This document shows positions 45,546 through 54,426 of a stretch of DNA of 64,000 bases, piece after piece; position 1 is the first letter of the stretch, and each line of letters opens with the position of its first letter. Source of the stretch: Enterococcus avium ATCC 14025. Lineage in GTDB: Bacteria; Bacillota; Bacilli; Lactobacillales; Enterococcaceae. The translations under genes and the position numbers were made by a program. Below the pieces are notes generated by a model, which did not search any database, was not told the origin of the DNA, and worked only from the letters and a program-made list of their open reading frames with translations. The stretch spans positions 364,244 to 428,243 of the forward strand of contig NZ_KE136357.1 of the NCBI RefSeq assembly GCF_000406965.1, given 5' to 3'.

Positions 45546-47315
45546 TTAAAGATGTAATCGACGGCGAATACCATCCACACGTGAGCCTAACAATTTGTCG
45601 GCCATTCGTGTTTTTAAGGCTAGAACCATGTAGGTAAATCCACCAAAGGCAGCTACGATGATAATAATGATCATTGATTGCATTTTAGAATCCGAGCTTA
45701 AGATGACTTCGCAGCCGAACTTAACGATGTAAGCGACAACGCCCATAACAATGGACATTACTGTGACTTTAGCGATAGAAATCATTGTTTCTTTAAATGG
45801 AAACTGCGAAATGACATGAATGCGATCCAACAAAAACATATTTGCCACTAAAAATCCTACAAAGGATGCAATAAGCGGCCCATACGCCTCGAACATAAAG
45901 ATTAAAGGGAATTGCGCGACGATTTTTACAAATATCCCAATACATAAGAACCATACGGCCTGCATATTGCCATCAAGCCCCTGCAGCATTGTTGAACAGA
46001 CCATGAATAAGCCCATCATGATCCCCACCACGCAGGAGGCTGCTAATAATTCTGAGCCAAGGGCATTCGGCCAGTAGAATAGAGTATTTAACGGATAAGC
46101 AAGGACAATCATTCCGACAGTTGCCGGCATCATCACAAAGAAAAGCAATTGGATATTATTCGTCACTAATTTTGCCAAGCCCTCGTGATCCTTTTTCGTA
46201 AAGCGCTCCGTAATCAACGGCAGACCAGCTGTAGCCATAGCGGTTCCTAGTGCGATCACGACCATTGTTAATTTATCTGGATTAGCAGAGATTAATGTAA
46301 AGAGATCAGCATTTTTCGCCGTAGAGTAATCTGTTACGATCGACATGATTTTTTCAAAGGAATATTGATCAATCAGTTTAAAAATACTAATGGCGCTCCC
46401 GACAATAATAAAAGGAATCGCCTGTTGAATCATTTGAAGAACAAGTTGTCCTCCAGAGAAAGTAATCTGGTTATTACTCTCTCGAATCAGCTCACGAAAG
46501 GCTGAGCGTTCCTTAAGTAATGAAAATAGCAGCACACCCATCGCAAAAGCTACACCAATGAAAGCCGCAAAGGTTGAGTGAACCACGGCAGTCTTATAGC
46601 TGCCATTGTTGATCTGCATGATAATGAAGGCCGAAGCCAGCATGTAGCAAACCCGCGCGATTTGTTCGATGATTTGAGACAATGCGTAGGGCTTCATGTT
46701 GTTGTTCCCTTGGAAGAAACCTCGAATCACACTCATCGCTGGAAAGATCAGCAACACAACACTTAAAGAGCGCATAACAGGAACTAAATCAGCGTTTCCT
46801 TGAGATAGGTATGGCGCGCCTAGATACATGATAGCTGCACAAAGGATTCCTCCGATGGTCATCAGCCGCATCGTATAAAATAGTAATTTTTTACTTAATC
46901 CATATTCATTCATGGAATTATAACGGGCGGTTTGTTTTGCCACTGCTGCAGGAATTCCTGCAGTAGAGATCATTAAAAACAACGCGTATACATTGTAGCC
47001 CTTCGTATATAAATAATTCGCTTCTAGACCGTGGGGTTGCATCCAGGCGATCCACGGAATTACATAGACAGCACCCAGCAGACGAGAGAAAATATTACCG
47101 ATTGTCAGCCATGCTGTACTTTGAACCATTTTTTCCTGAGCGTTTGTCTGCTTGTTCGAAGCGGCAGATGGTGCTACAGTCGGTTTCTTCTCAGTAGCTT
47201 GAGGTGTCTTTTTTTTATATTCTTTCTTTTGCGGCGCAGCCGCTTCGCTATGATAACGAGCCACCCGTGAAGGCGTTTGATTCAGCCCGCCATCTTTTCT
47301 TGTATTTTCAGTCAT
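45546..47315 (-). CDS. MOP-superfamily lipid/polysaccharide flippase (MurJ/YtgP-like)
   Basis: A 589-residue flippase with 14 membrane helices, preceded by a 65-residue basic, disordered cytosolic extension (QKKEYKKKTPQATEKKPT). The first helix region NIFSRLLGAVYVIPWIAWM and VIRGFFQGNNNMKPYALSQIIEQIAR are characteristic of the YtgP/SpoVB/MurJ2 group, some of which flip lipid II. Together with MurJ-like or Amj proteins it would export a lipid-linked cell-wall or polysaccharide precursor. The ribosome site is weak. Single-gene unit. Confidence 0.9.
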   Translation of the reverse strand: MTENTRKDGGLNQTPSRVARYHSEAAAPQKKEYKKKTPQATEKKPTVAPSAASNKQTNAQEKMVQSTAWLTIGNIFSRLLGAVYVIPWIAWMQPHGLEANYLYTKGYNVYALFLMISTAGIPAAVAKQTARYNSMNEYGLSKKLLFYTMRLMTIGGILCAAIMYLGAPYLSQGNADLVPVMRSLSVVLLIFPAMSVIRGFFQGNNNMKPYALSQIIEQIARVCYMLASAFIIMQINNGSYKTAVVHSTFAAFIGVAFAMGVLLFSLLKERSAFRELIRESNNQITFSGGQLVLQMIQQAIPFIIVGSAISIFKLIDQYSFEKIMSIVTDYSTAKNADLFTLISANPDKLTMVVIALGTAMATAGLPLITERFTKKDHEGLAKLVTNNIQLLFFVMMPATVGMIVLAYPLNTLFYWPNALGSELLAASCVVGIMMGLFMVCSTMLQGLDGNMQAVWFLCIGIFVKIVAQFPLIFMFEAYGPLIASFVGFLVANMFLLDRIHVISQFPFKETMISIAKVTVMSIVMGVVAYIVKFGCEVILSSDSKMQSMIIIIIVAAFGGFTYMVLALKTRMADKLLGSRVDGIRRRLHL

Positions 47316-47392
47316 ATAAACCAGCTTTCTGCAACAGTATCCCCCATATTTTACCTGTTATTTCTCCTTGTTACAATGCTGAGAGCGAATCT

Positions 47393-48088
47393 TTAAGATT
47401 TAGGGATAAAGGGATCAATATGATTGGCGAAGCTTTCAAGGTTTCGTGTTTGGATATAAACAGTTCCACGGCCATGAAACTCATTCACGACGCCTTCGCC
47501 AGTCTTGAAACCAAAAGTGCCAGAAGCAACACGAATGTTGTAATCTAACGAATTTGTCCAAGCAATCACGTGCTGATTGTCGATAATGACTGGAGAGTGT
47601 CCATCTAATTCGATTTTTTCTACATCACCAAAAGCAGAAACCAAAATCTGTCCACGTCCAGTTGTTTCCATCACAAAAAGTCCTCCCGTACCGCCTAAAA
47701 GAGCACCTGAAAGCTTTTGTCTTTGCATTTGGTAGCTGACATTCTCCTCACTGGCAAGAAAAGCCCCCGTGTTCAAACGCCAATGTTCAGCTCCGACATC
47801 TAAGGCGAAGATTTTTCCAGGTACGGCAGGGGCGATAGCAATCATCGCTTCATTGGAGCGAGCAGTAGCTGTACTGATAAAGAAGCTTTCACCACTTGTT
47901 ACTGAACGACCTAAAGCACTTAAGGCGCCACCAAGTCCTTTTTTTCCGTTTGTATTCATATGTCCCTCAAGCTCGATGTCTCCCAGCTGGTAAACCATCG
48001 CGCCTGGTTCAATTCTTAATTTTTCTCCTCGTTGTAAATGAACCTTCGCAGTAGGAGCGAAGGTACTGGCTGATAATTCATAGTTCAT
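47393..48088 (-). CDS. AIM24 / TIGR00266 family protein
   Basis: A 231-residue beta-rich protein of the TIGR00266/AIM24 family (KVHLQRGEKLRIEPGAMVYQLGDIELEG; FISTATARSNEAMIAIAPAVPGKIFALDV; GTGGLFVMETTGRGQILVSAFGDVEKIEL). Bacterial members are of unknown biochemical role and are usually cytosolic trimers. ATG at 48088 follows AAGGGAG. Confidence 0.9.
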   Translation of the reverse strand: MNYELSASTFAPTAKVHLQRGEKLRIEPGAMVYQLGDIELEGHMNTNGKKGLGGALSALGRSVTSGESFFISTATARSNEAMIAIAPAVPGKIFALDVGAEHWRLNTGAFLASEENVSYQMQRQKLSGALLGGTGGLFVMETTGRGQILVSAFGDVEKIELDGHSPVIIDNQHVIAWTNSLDYNIRVASGTFGFKTGEGVVNEFHGRGTVYIQTRNLESFANHIDPFIPKS

Positions 48089-48193
48089 AGGTAAAACTCC
48101 CTTCTAAGTCATTTGATAAATTATATCATTTTACGTATCTTTTCTGTGAGATTTTGATAAGATTGTTAAAAGGGATAAGATGGAGGAAGAAAT

Positions 48194-48973
48194 ATGGAAA
48201 TTTTAGCTTTTGAACAGGTTCAGTTTATTCGTCAACAAAATGCTTTGCTGCAGGATATTGATTGGCGTATCAAAGCTGGCGAAGATTGGGCGGTTTTAGG
48301 GTTGAACGGTGAAGGAAAGAGCTTATTGCTGAATATGATTTCAGGCAGCTTATGGCCCACTTCTGGTAAATTAACCGTTTTAGGTCAGCGGTTCGGAGAA
48401 ACATCTATTCCTGATCTAACGAAACGAATCGGCTGGGTAAGTCAATCATTGCAGGAACGAATTCATCGCGAGGAGCAGGCGGAGGCCATCGTATTGTCAG
48501 GAAAATTTGCCAGTATTGGGATTTATCAAAAATACTCGGAGGCTGATATGGAGGAGGCCAAGCAGCTTTTACTATCACTTGGGGCGAAAAAATTAATCGG
48601 CAAAGTCTATCAGGTATTGTCGCAAGGGGAGAAGCAAATCGTTCTGATCGCGCGTGCACTCATGGCAAAACCAGAATTATTGATTCTCGATGAGCCATGT
48701 AATGGTCTTGATTTATTTGCTCGAGAAGATTTGCTGGCACGAATTAAACAGATGAAACAAACTGCAGATGCACCGAGCTTGCTGTATGTCACGCACCATA
48801 CGGAAGAAATCCTGCCGCTGTTTAATCAGGTTTTAATGATTCGCGAAGGTAAAATCTTCAACCAAGGACCACGGATCGAACTGTTAAAAGAAAAAGTATT
48901 GAATGATTTTTACCAACGACCGATCGCACTTCATCAAATGAGTGGGGATCGGATGATGGTGATTCCTAAATAA
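48194..48973 (+). CDS. Stand-alone ABC ATPase (YlmA-like)
   Basis: A 259-residue ABC ATPase: Walker A GLNGEGKS, signature LSQGEKQ, Walker B LLILDEPCNGLD and switch His in YVTHHTEEI. The composition resembles YlmA/ModF-like ATPases that lack a neighbouring permease. No membrane partner is encoded beside it. GGAGGAAG precedes the ATG. A terminator follows, then copy 2 of the hairpin repeat. Confidence 0.88.
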   Translation: MEILAFEQVQFIRQQNALLQDIDWRIKAGEDWAVLGLNGEGKSLLLNMISGSLWPTSGKLTVLGQRFGETSIPDLTKRIGWVSQSLQERIHREEQAEAIVLSGKFASIGIYQKYSEADMEEAKQLLLSLGAKKLIGKVYQVLSQGEKQIVLIARALMAKPELLILDEPCNGLDLFAREDLLARIKQMKQTADAPSLLYVTHHTEEILPLFNQVLMIREGKIFNQGPRIELLKEKVLNDFYQRPIALHQMSGDRMMVIPK

Positions 48974-48978
48974 ATACT

Positions 48979-49010
48979 AGGATTCCTCTCTATGCAGAGG
49001 GATTTTTTTT
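48979..49010 (+). terminator. Terminator after the stand-alone ABC ATPase gene
   Basis: AGGATTCCTCT, loop, AGAGGGAT, then TTTTTTTT. Confidence 0.85.
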
Positions 49011-49014
49011 GCGA

Positions 49015-49095
49015 ATTCTGCTTTTCTCAGTTTGTTAGGCTTGAGCTCTAATTATTAATTTTCTTGAATATAGCGAACAGACTCTTTAGCAGAAT
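49015..49095 (+). repeat. Dispersed hairpin repeat, copy 2
   Basis: Matches 21542-21633 at all but six of 92 positions by eye. Here the inverted ends are a perfect 8 bp: ATTCTGCT (49015-49022) and AGCAGAAT (49088-49095). AGTTTGTT and AACAGACT form an inner stem with one G-U pair. Same orientation and same position behind a terminator as copy 1. Confidence 0.82.
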
Positions 49096-49242
49096 CTTAT
49101 AACTGAGCTATCTGTAGTAATTAACGAAGTAAAAATATCGCATAAGAAATATATGACATTCCCTCCAAAAAAATCACAACAATCAGCACAATCGTCCAAT
49201 TTTAGATTTTTCATTTGTCATAAAAGTTGCTATGAAAGCAAT
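49096..49242. other. Gene-free AT-rich stretch between repeat copy 2 and the M3 peptidase terminator
   Basis: Together with the repeat this fills a 311-bp gap between convergent genes. Nothing further is recognisable in it. Confidence 0.6.
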
Positions 49243-49282
49243 AAGAAAACCTCAGGAGTAATCTGCTCCTAAGGTTTTCTTA
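49243..49282 (-). terminator. Terminator of the M3 peptidase gene
   Basis: On the minus strand AAGAAAACCTTAGGAG, loop, CTCCTGAGGTTTTCTT, T-rich beyond; it is A/T-flanked on both sides. Confidence 0.88.
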
Positions 49283-49284
49283 TC

Positions 49285-50985
49285 TCAGCGTAATTCCTTT
49301 TCCGAAATGTGTGACAAGTAATCATCGACTTCTGTTAAAAGACGGCTCATCTTTTCCTGATCAAAAGGTGAGGCAAGGTGACCTAACTGGACTGTTTCCA
49401 AAAAGGTTTTACTTCCACCGATACGACAAATCGCAAGATAATCCTGCCAAGTAGATGGATCATTTTCAACAATCTGTCGTTGCCAAAATTGCAAGGCGCA
49501 TACCTGGGCTAAAGTATAATCGATGTAATAAAAGGGAACTTCAAAAATATGACCTTGACGATACCAGTAAATTCCTCGTTCTAAAGCTTCGGAGGCCTGA
49601 TAATTCCGTTCCGGACAATAACTGTGCTCCAGTTCACGCCAGCAGGCTTTTCGCTCATGCGCTGTCCATTCAGGATGCAGATACACTTCCTCTTGAAAAT
49701 GATCAACTAAAGCACCATAAGGTAAAAACTGCAGTGCGCTGCTTAGATGGGCAAATTGATATTTTCTGCTATCCGTTCCGAAGAAGTTCTCCATCCAAGG
49801 CCAAGTTAGAAATTCCATACTCATAGAATGGATTTCGGCGGTGTCCGAAGTTGGAAAAACCAGCTCAGGCTCTTTGATCCAGCGAGACAGATAGCTTTGG
49901 AAGGCGTGTCCTGTCTCATGAGTCAGGACATCAACATCATCTGACGTACCATTAAAATTTGCGAAAATGAAGGGCATTTGAATACCATCGATGAATTCAC
50001 AATAGCCGCCGCTTTGTTTTCCTGAACGACTGGCTAGATCCATGAATTTTTGTTGCGCCATCAAGTCAAAAAAATCGCCAGTCTCATCGGAAAGTTCCTG
50101 ATACATCGCTTGGGCTTTTTGAATTAATGCTTCTCCTTGGCTTTGCGGACGAGGATTGCCATCTGGATAAACGAGGGGCAGGTCATAATGTAAGAGTGCT
50201 TCAAGCCCCAAGCGATCAGCCTGTCGTTGATAGAGCTTTTGATTGATTGGTACGACCTTTTCCAGAATAAATTGGCGGAAATCCTGTAGCTGACTACGAT
50301 CATAGCTCCAGCGATTCATTAAATGATCTCCGTACTCGACATAATTCTTAAAGCCTAGTTTTTCTGCCTGCTGATGGCGCAGCTGGACTAAGCGATCATA
50401 GATCTCATCAAATTCTTCTTCGTGGGCGACAAAAAAGCTGTCGTAAAGTTTTTGAGCAGACTTTCGGATTTCTCGGTTTGGATCAGTAAAGAAGGCAGAT
50501 AACTCTGACAGTGTCCGTTTCTTACCGTTAAAGTCCAATTCAGCTGAAGCGATCAATTGAGTGTATTGGCTAATTCCTTCATTTTCCTGCTGTTTTAAAG
50601 CAATAACCGAGTCATCTAATAGACGCAGTTGATCCTGTGCATAAAGAAATAGTGTTGTCGGGAAATCCTTTTCTAATTGTTCCAGATAAGAAGAGGATAG
50701 CAGGCTTTTGTAAAAATGATTGTGGATTTGATCAACTATAGGAGCATGTTGATCCCAAAAGTCATTTTCCTCACGATAGAAGCTGTCCTTTGTATCGATT
50801 GAGTGGCGAATGTAGGCCAATTTCATGTTTTTAGCCATCTCAGCACGTAATTGATTTAGCTTTTCTAGAGCTGCCTTTGCGGCTGGGTAATTTGGAGCTT
50901 CGGAAAATTGTTGAGTAACTTGATGAAAGAGCGTTTCATATTGTGTTAAATCAGGTCGCTGATATAGAATTTCAGAAAAAAGCAT
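49285..50985 (-). CDS. M3-family oligoendopeptidase (PepF-like)
   Basis: A 566-residue zinc oligopeptidase cutting peptides in the cytosol. The zinc motif HETGH is in DVLTHETGHAFQSYL, the third ligand Glu in EIHSMSMEFLTWPWMENFF; the helical N-terminal half (LRAEMAKNMKLAYIRHSIDTKDSFY) fits the M3B oligoendopeptidase F family. ATG follows AGGAGG. Monocistronic. Confidence 0.95.
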   Translation of the reverse strand: MLFSEILYQRPDLTQYETLFHQVTQQFSEAPNYPAAKAALEKLNQLRAEMAKNMKLAYIRHSIDTKDSFYREENDFWDQHAPIVDQIHNHFYKSLLSSSYLEQLEKDFPTTLFLYAQDQLRLLDDSVIALKQQENEGISQYTQLIASAELDFNGKKRTLSELSAFFTDPNREIRKSAQKLYDSFFVAHEEEFDEIYDRLVQLRHQQAEKLGFKNYVEYGDHLMNRWSYDRSQLQDFRQFILEKVVPINQKLYQRQADRLGLEALLHYDLPLVYPDGNPRPQSQGEALIQKAQAMYQELSDETGDFFDLMAQQKFMDLASRSGKQSGGYCEFIDGIQMPFIFANFNGTSDDVDVLTHETGHAFQSYLSRWIKEPELVFPTSDTAEIHSMSMEFLTWPWMENFFGTDSRKYQFAHLSSALQFLPYGALVDHFQEEVYLHPEWTAHERKACWRELEHSYCPERNYQASEALERGIYWYRQGHIFEVPFYYIDYTLAQVCALQFWQRQIVENDPSTWQDYLAICRIGGSKTFLETVQLGHLASPFDQEKMSRLLTEVDDYLSHISEKELR

Positions 50986-51027
50986 GATGAACCTCCTAAA
51001 ATATAAGAATCTTCTTCATTATAGCAA

Positions 51028-51056
51028 AAAACCTGCCAGCATCACGCTGACAGGCT
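51028..51056 (-). terminator. Terminator of the alanine dehydrogenase gene
   Basis: On the minus strand GCCTGTCAGC, loop GTGAT, GCTGGCAGG, then TTTTTT. Confidence 0.92.
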
Positions 51057-51065
51057 CTTCCTGTT

Positions 51066-52202
51066 TTATGAATTCATCATTAATTCTTCGTTTAATACCT
51101 CGTCAATCGAAGTATATTCCATGTTTAAGTCTTTAGCTACTGGCTCAATTGTCAGCTTGCCATTGTAAGTGTTGACTCCACGTCGAAGGGCTAAGTTATT
51201 CTTCAAGATTTCTTCTAATGTGTTATTTGCTAACAGATTTGCATACGCCATCGTGCTGTTGCTCAAGGCATATGTCGCTGTTTGTGGAACGGCACCCGGC
51301 ATGTTTGCTACTGCATAGTGAACCACACCTTCAGTCACGTAGGTTGGATCATCATGAGTAGTCACGCGGTCTTCTGTTTCGAAGATTCCGCCTTGGTCGA
51401 TCGCGACATCCACGATTACTCCATGATCCGGCATTTGAGCAACCATTTCTTTGGTAACCAATGTTGGTGCTTTGTGTCCTGGGATCAATACGGCACCGAT
51501 AACCAAATCAGCCGTTTTCAAACATTCTTGAATGTTGTAGCTATTTGACATCATGGTTTGTACGCTGTTGCCGAAAATAATATCCAATTCTTTCAGGCGA
51601 GGAACGCTGACATCTAGCAAGGTTACATTAGCACCTAGACCTAATGCTAATTTAGCGGCGTTCAATCCAACAACACCACCGCCGATTACGACTACATTTC
51701 CGCGACGCACACCAGGAACACCAGATAGTAGAATACCTTTTCCACCGTTGACACGTTCTAAATAATTCGCGCCGATTTGTGCCGCCATACGTCCTGCGAT
51801 TTCACTCATTGGAGCAAGTAACGGTAAGGTATTGTCAGCTGGCTGGACATTTTCATAAGCAATCGCATTGACACCGCTATTAACTAATGCTTCAGTCAAT
51901 GGTTTGTTTGCTGCTAAATGCAAATAGGTAAATAGTAGCAACCCTTTGCGGAAATATTGATATTCTTCAGGTAGAGGTTCTTTGACCTTCATCACCATTT
52001 CAGCCGCCCAAACATCTGCGGCACTGTCGATAATGGTTGCACCTGCTGCCACATACTCTTCGTCCGTAATGGCAGAACCTTTACCAGCGTCTTTTTCAAC
52101 TAATACTTGATGACCACGATTGGTTAAATCAAATACACCAGATGGGGGAAGGGCAACACGATTTTCATTGTTCTTGATTTCTTTGGGAATTCCAATAATC
52201 AT
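51066..52202 (-). CDS. ald: Alanine dehydrogenase
   Basis: A 378-residue enzyme for the reversible NAD-dependent deamination of alanine to pyruvate. Opening [19 protein letters not shown], the pyruvate-binding region [15 protein letters not shown], the NAD motif [20 protein letters not shown] and the C-terminal [20 protein letters not shown] are all as in Ald. ATG at 52202 follows AAGGAGTG; the open frame adds three residues upstream inside the ribosome site. Monocistronic. Confidence 0.97.
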   Translation of the reverse strand: MIIGIPKEIKNNENRVALPPSGVFDLTNRGHQVLVEKDAGKGSAITDEEYVAAGATIIDSAADVWAAEMVMKVKEPLPEEYQYFRKGLLLFTYLHLAANKPLTEALVNSGVNAIAYENVQPADNTLPLLAPMSEIAGRMAAQIGANYLERVNGGKGILLSGVPGVRRGNVVVIGGGVVGLNAAKLALGLGANVTLLDVSVPRLKELDIIFGNSVQTMMSNSYNIQECLKTADLVIGAVLIPGHKAPTLVTKEMVAQMPDHGVIVDVAIDQGGIFETEDRVTTHDDPTYVTEGVVHYAVANMPGAVPQTATYALSNSTMAYANLLANNTLEEILKNNLALRRGVNTYNGKLTIEPVAKDLNMEYTSIDEVLNEELMMNS

Positions 52203-52498
52203 TTGACACACTCCTTCTTAACGATTCGTATACGAAGTGGATTCGCTTACAAAACAATTGTACAGGAATTTCGAACAATTTCAAATAAGAATTTGCAAAG
52301 TTTTTATACAATTTGAACGATTGCGACCAAATGAAATCCTTTACACTTTTTAATCTTCCGCGTTAAATGCTTAGAATGTTCTTATTGATCAGGGCTGCCT
52401 GATAAAAATTATTATTTTTATAATTGGAAAATAAAATATTTGCGAAAATGGAAATTACTGGTAATAATAGATTATGGAGATGGAGGAGCGAAGTTACT

Positions 52499-52891
52499 AT
52501 GCCAGATATACAACGAATCAATCAATTAAAAGAGCAGGTCAGCTTTTTAGAAGCGCGCCTGACTCGTTATGAAGAATTATTACACGGCTCGGTACTAAAG
52601 CGGATCATCTTTGGGGGAGGGCGGCGAGCAAAGCTTAGTATTCTCGAAATCGTGATCGGTTTGATTGTTTTATTATATACACTATTTAGAATGGAATTAA
52701 GCGTTATCTCACTGGTGATTATTGTTTTAGCGTTGATTATGATTCTTTTTTCTGTGATTCAGTTGAATGTATTTCGGAAAAAGAACGGCACTGAGAAGTA
52801 TCAGCGAATGATCAACAGCTTAACAGCAGAAAAGGCATCAATGGAAAAAGAGCTAACCCGTTTAGTCGCTGAAAAAAATGGACTTGAGTGA
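52499..52891 (+). CDS. Coiled-coil membrane protein of unknown function (130 aa)
   Basis: Two hydrophobic helices in the middle (SILEIVIGLIVLLYTLF and ELSVISLVIIVLALIMILFSVI) flanked by predicted coiled coils: INQLKEQVSFLEARLTRYEELL before, and LTAEKASMEKELTRLVAEKNGLE after. Start at 52499 is set by GGAGGAG; the frame upstream has no site. Its last codons form part of the terminator. Confidence 0.72.
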   Translation: MPDIQRINQLKEQVSFLEARLTRYEELLHGSVLKRIIFGGGRRAKLSILEIVIGLIVLLYTLFRMELSVISLVIIVLALIMILFSVIQLNVFRKKNGTEKYQRMINSLTAEKASMEKELTRLVAEKNGLE

Positions 52892-52911
52892 ACGTACTCA
52901 AGTCCATTTTT
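52873..52911. terminator. Bidirectional terminator overlapping the end of the coiled-coil gene
   Basis: AAAAATGGACTTGAGT, loop GAACGT, ACTCAAGTCCATTTTT, then TT. A long perfect stem; the left arm encodes the last residues of the coiled-coil protein. Confidence 0.95.
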
Positions 52912-54426
52912 TTAGGTTCGCAGCAACTGATTGTTGGCTTTGTTGATTTCATCTACCATTATCTGAATTTTATTTAAAGAGTGCACGCTGGGACAAAGTT
53001 CAACGGCGATGATGGGTGTTTGACAGTTCGGTACATCAAACGTGGAGGTGCTGATGACAATATCGTGTTCTTCAAAAAGCTCCGAATAGCTTCGATTATG
53101 CAGTTGCGAAGCATTTATTTGATGAATCGTATAGTTTCCTCGAAGTGATAAACGCAAAAGCTCCGTCAATAAGCTTTCCTGCATAATAGAATCAGTAGAC
53201 ACGACCAAAAGTTTAACGGGCTTTTCTGATCGCCTCATTCCATTTAAGCAGTTTGGAACAGTAGCTATGATTTGATAGATATAGTTATCAATAAATTCAT
53301 CTGAATTAAAGAGATGATACTCCTCAGTAAATTCGAGTATGAGCTTACGCAGCTGATAGACGCAATGAGCATGAAAAGTCTCTAGCAACCGCAAGCAATC
53401 CTTTTTTCGATCCTGGAGAATACTGATCATTTCCTTTGTTTTTGCGTGGAAAAGATGCTGATTAATCAAGATTGTCGCTACTTGATCCTTTTGTTTTGCA
53501 GTTAGTGGAACGATCAGCATTCTACTGAGTTTTTCTGCTAACTCAAGGTGTATTTCATAATGATAGGCTAAAGAATAATTATTCTCCATGACCTTTTTCT
53601 TTTGTTTATCTCCTAATAAGAATAAATCGGAATAAAGCAGCCAAAAACTATCCTTCACGATGTCTTCGGAACAAAGAATTCCCAGCTCTCTCCGCAGGTA
53701 GGGCTCAAACCTGTTGACTGTGTATGGATTAGGTGCGCTGATCGCAGTTGATCGTAATCGTTTCGGAACAATACGATGTCCTCTTGAGATTCGTACTAGA
53801 CTGATAAAAAAAGTAATTGATAGACGGTTATACTGAGCCAGCGATAACGATAGCTCATTTTCTCTAACTATCGAGCGAACAATTTTTTCGCCAAAATGAA
53901 AAAATTCCGAACTGAAACGTGTGTTTTCACGGGCTTCTTTTTTCTCAGAAAAATATAAAAAATATAAATGCCGAATAGCTGTCTCATCACCCGTTAGACG
54001 AAAAGGGCGACGCTGGATAGACATTTTCCAGCGCCCTAATGTTTCTTGCAGGTCCTTCATTGATGCTTGAACTGTACTCAGACTGCAGAATAGTTTTTTC
54101 GAAAGCTCTAATAGTGTATAAGATTCTTCATAAAAGATTGCTTCTAACAGTTTAAAAGCAATTGAGTTTCTAATTAACGTTGAATATAAAATATCAATTG
54201 TGGCATTATCTTTGAGTTCTAAATGATATAGACTATTTTCTCGCACTATCTTGTAATACTCGCTTTGATTGTTGATGGCGCGAATATCATTTAGAAATGC
54301 AGGTATCGTACATTGAATGATTGACGATAATTCCTCACTCGAACGTGGATGTTGAGAGTAATAGAGTGTTTCAACTAACTGTAATTGTCGCTGACTATCT
54401 CGTTTCAGTAGACGGCGTAAGTTCAT
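52912..54426 (-). CDS. Mga-family transcriptional regulator
   Basis: A 504-residue stand-alone regulator of the Mga/AtxA type. The N-terminus MNLRRLLKRDSQRQLQLVETLYYSQ is the HTH_Mga start; a second helix-turn-helix follows (TLLELSKKLFCSLSTVQASMKDLQ, about residues 95-120). The middle is made of PRD-like helical domains and the C-terminal 90 residues look like an EIIB fold (KPVKLLVVSTDSIMQESLL). Such proteins respond to sugar-PTS phosphorylation. Start at 54426 follows GAAAGGAAC. It overlaps the end of a broken paralogue upstream by 32 bp. Confidence 0.88.
   Translation of the reverse strand: MNLRRLLKRDSQRQLQLVETLYYSQHPRSSEELSSIIQCTIPAFLNDIRAINNQSEYYKIVRENSLYHLELKDNATIDILYSTLIRNSIAFKLLEAIFYEESYTLLELSKKLFCSLSTVQASMKDLQETLGRWKMSIQRRPFRLTGDETAIRHLYFLYFSEKKEARENTRFSSEFFHFGEKIVRSIVRENELSLSLAQYNRLSITFFISLVRISRGHRIVPKRLRSTAISAPNPYTVNRFEPYLRRELGILCSEDIVKDSFWLLYSDLFLLGDKQKKKVMENNYSLAYHYEIHLELAEKLSRMLIVPLTAKQKDQVATILINQHLFHAKTKEMISILQDRKKDCLRLLETFHAHCVYQLRKLILEFTEEYHLFNSDEFIDNYIYQIIATVPNCLNGMRRSEKPVKLLVVSTDSIMQESLLTELLRLSLRGNYTIHQINASQLHNRSYSELFEEHDIVISTSTFDVPNCQTPIIAVELCPSVHSLNKIQIMVDEINKANNQLLRT

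Noticed and set aside
52424-52498. Longer N-terminus for the coiled-coil membrane protein
   Set aside because: The only good ribosome site (GGAGGAG) lies before 52499; the upstream codons look like untranslated leader.
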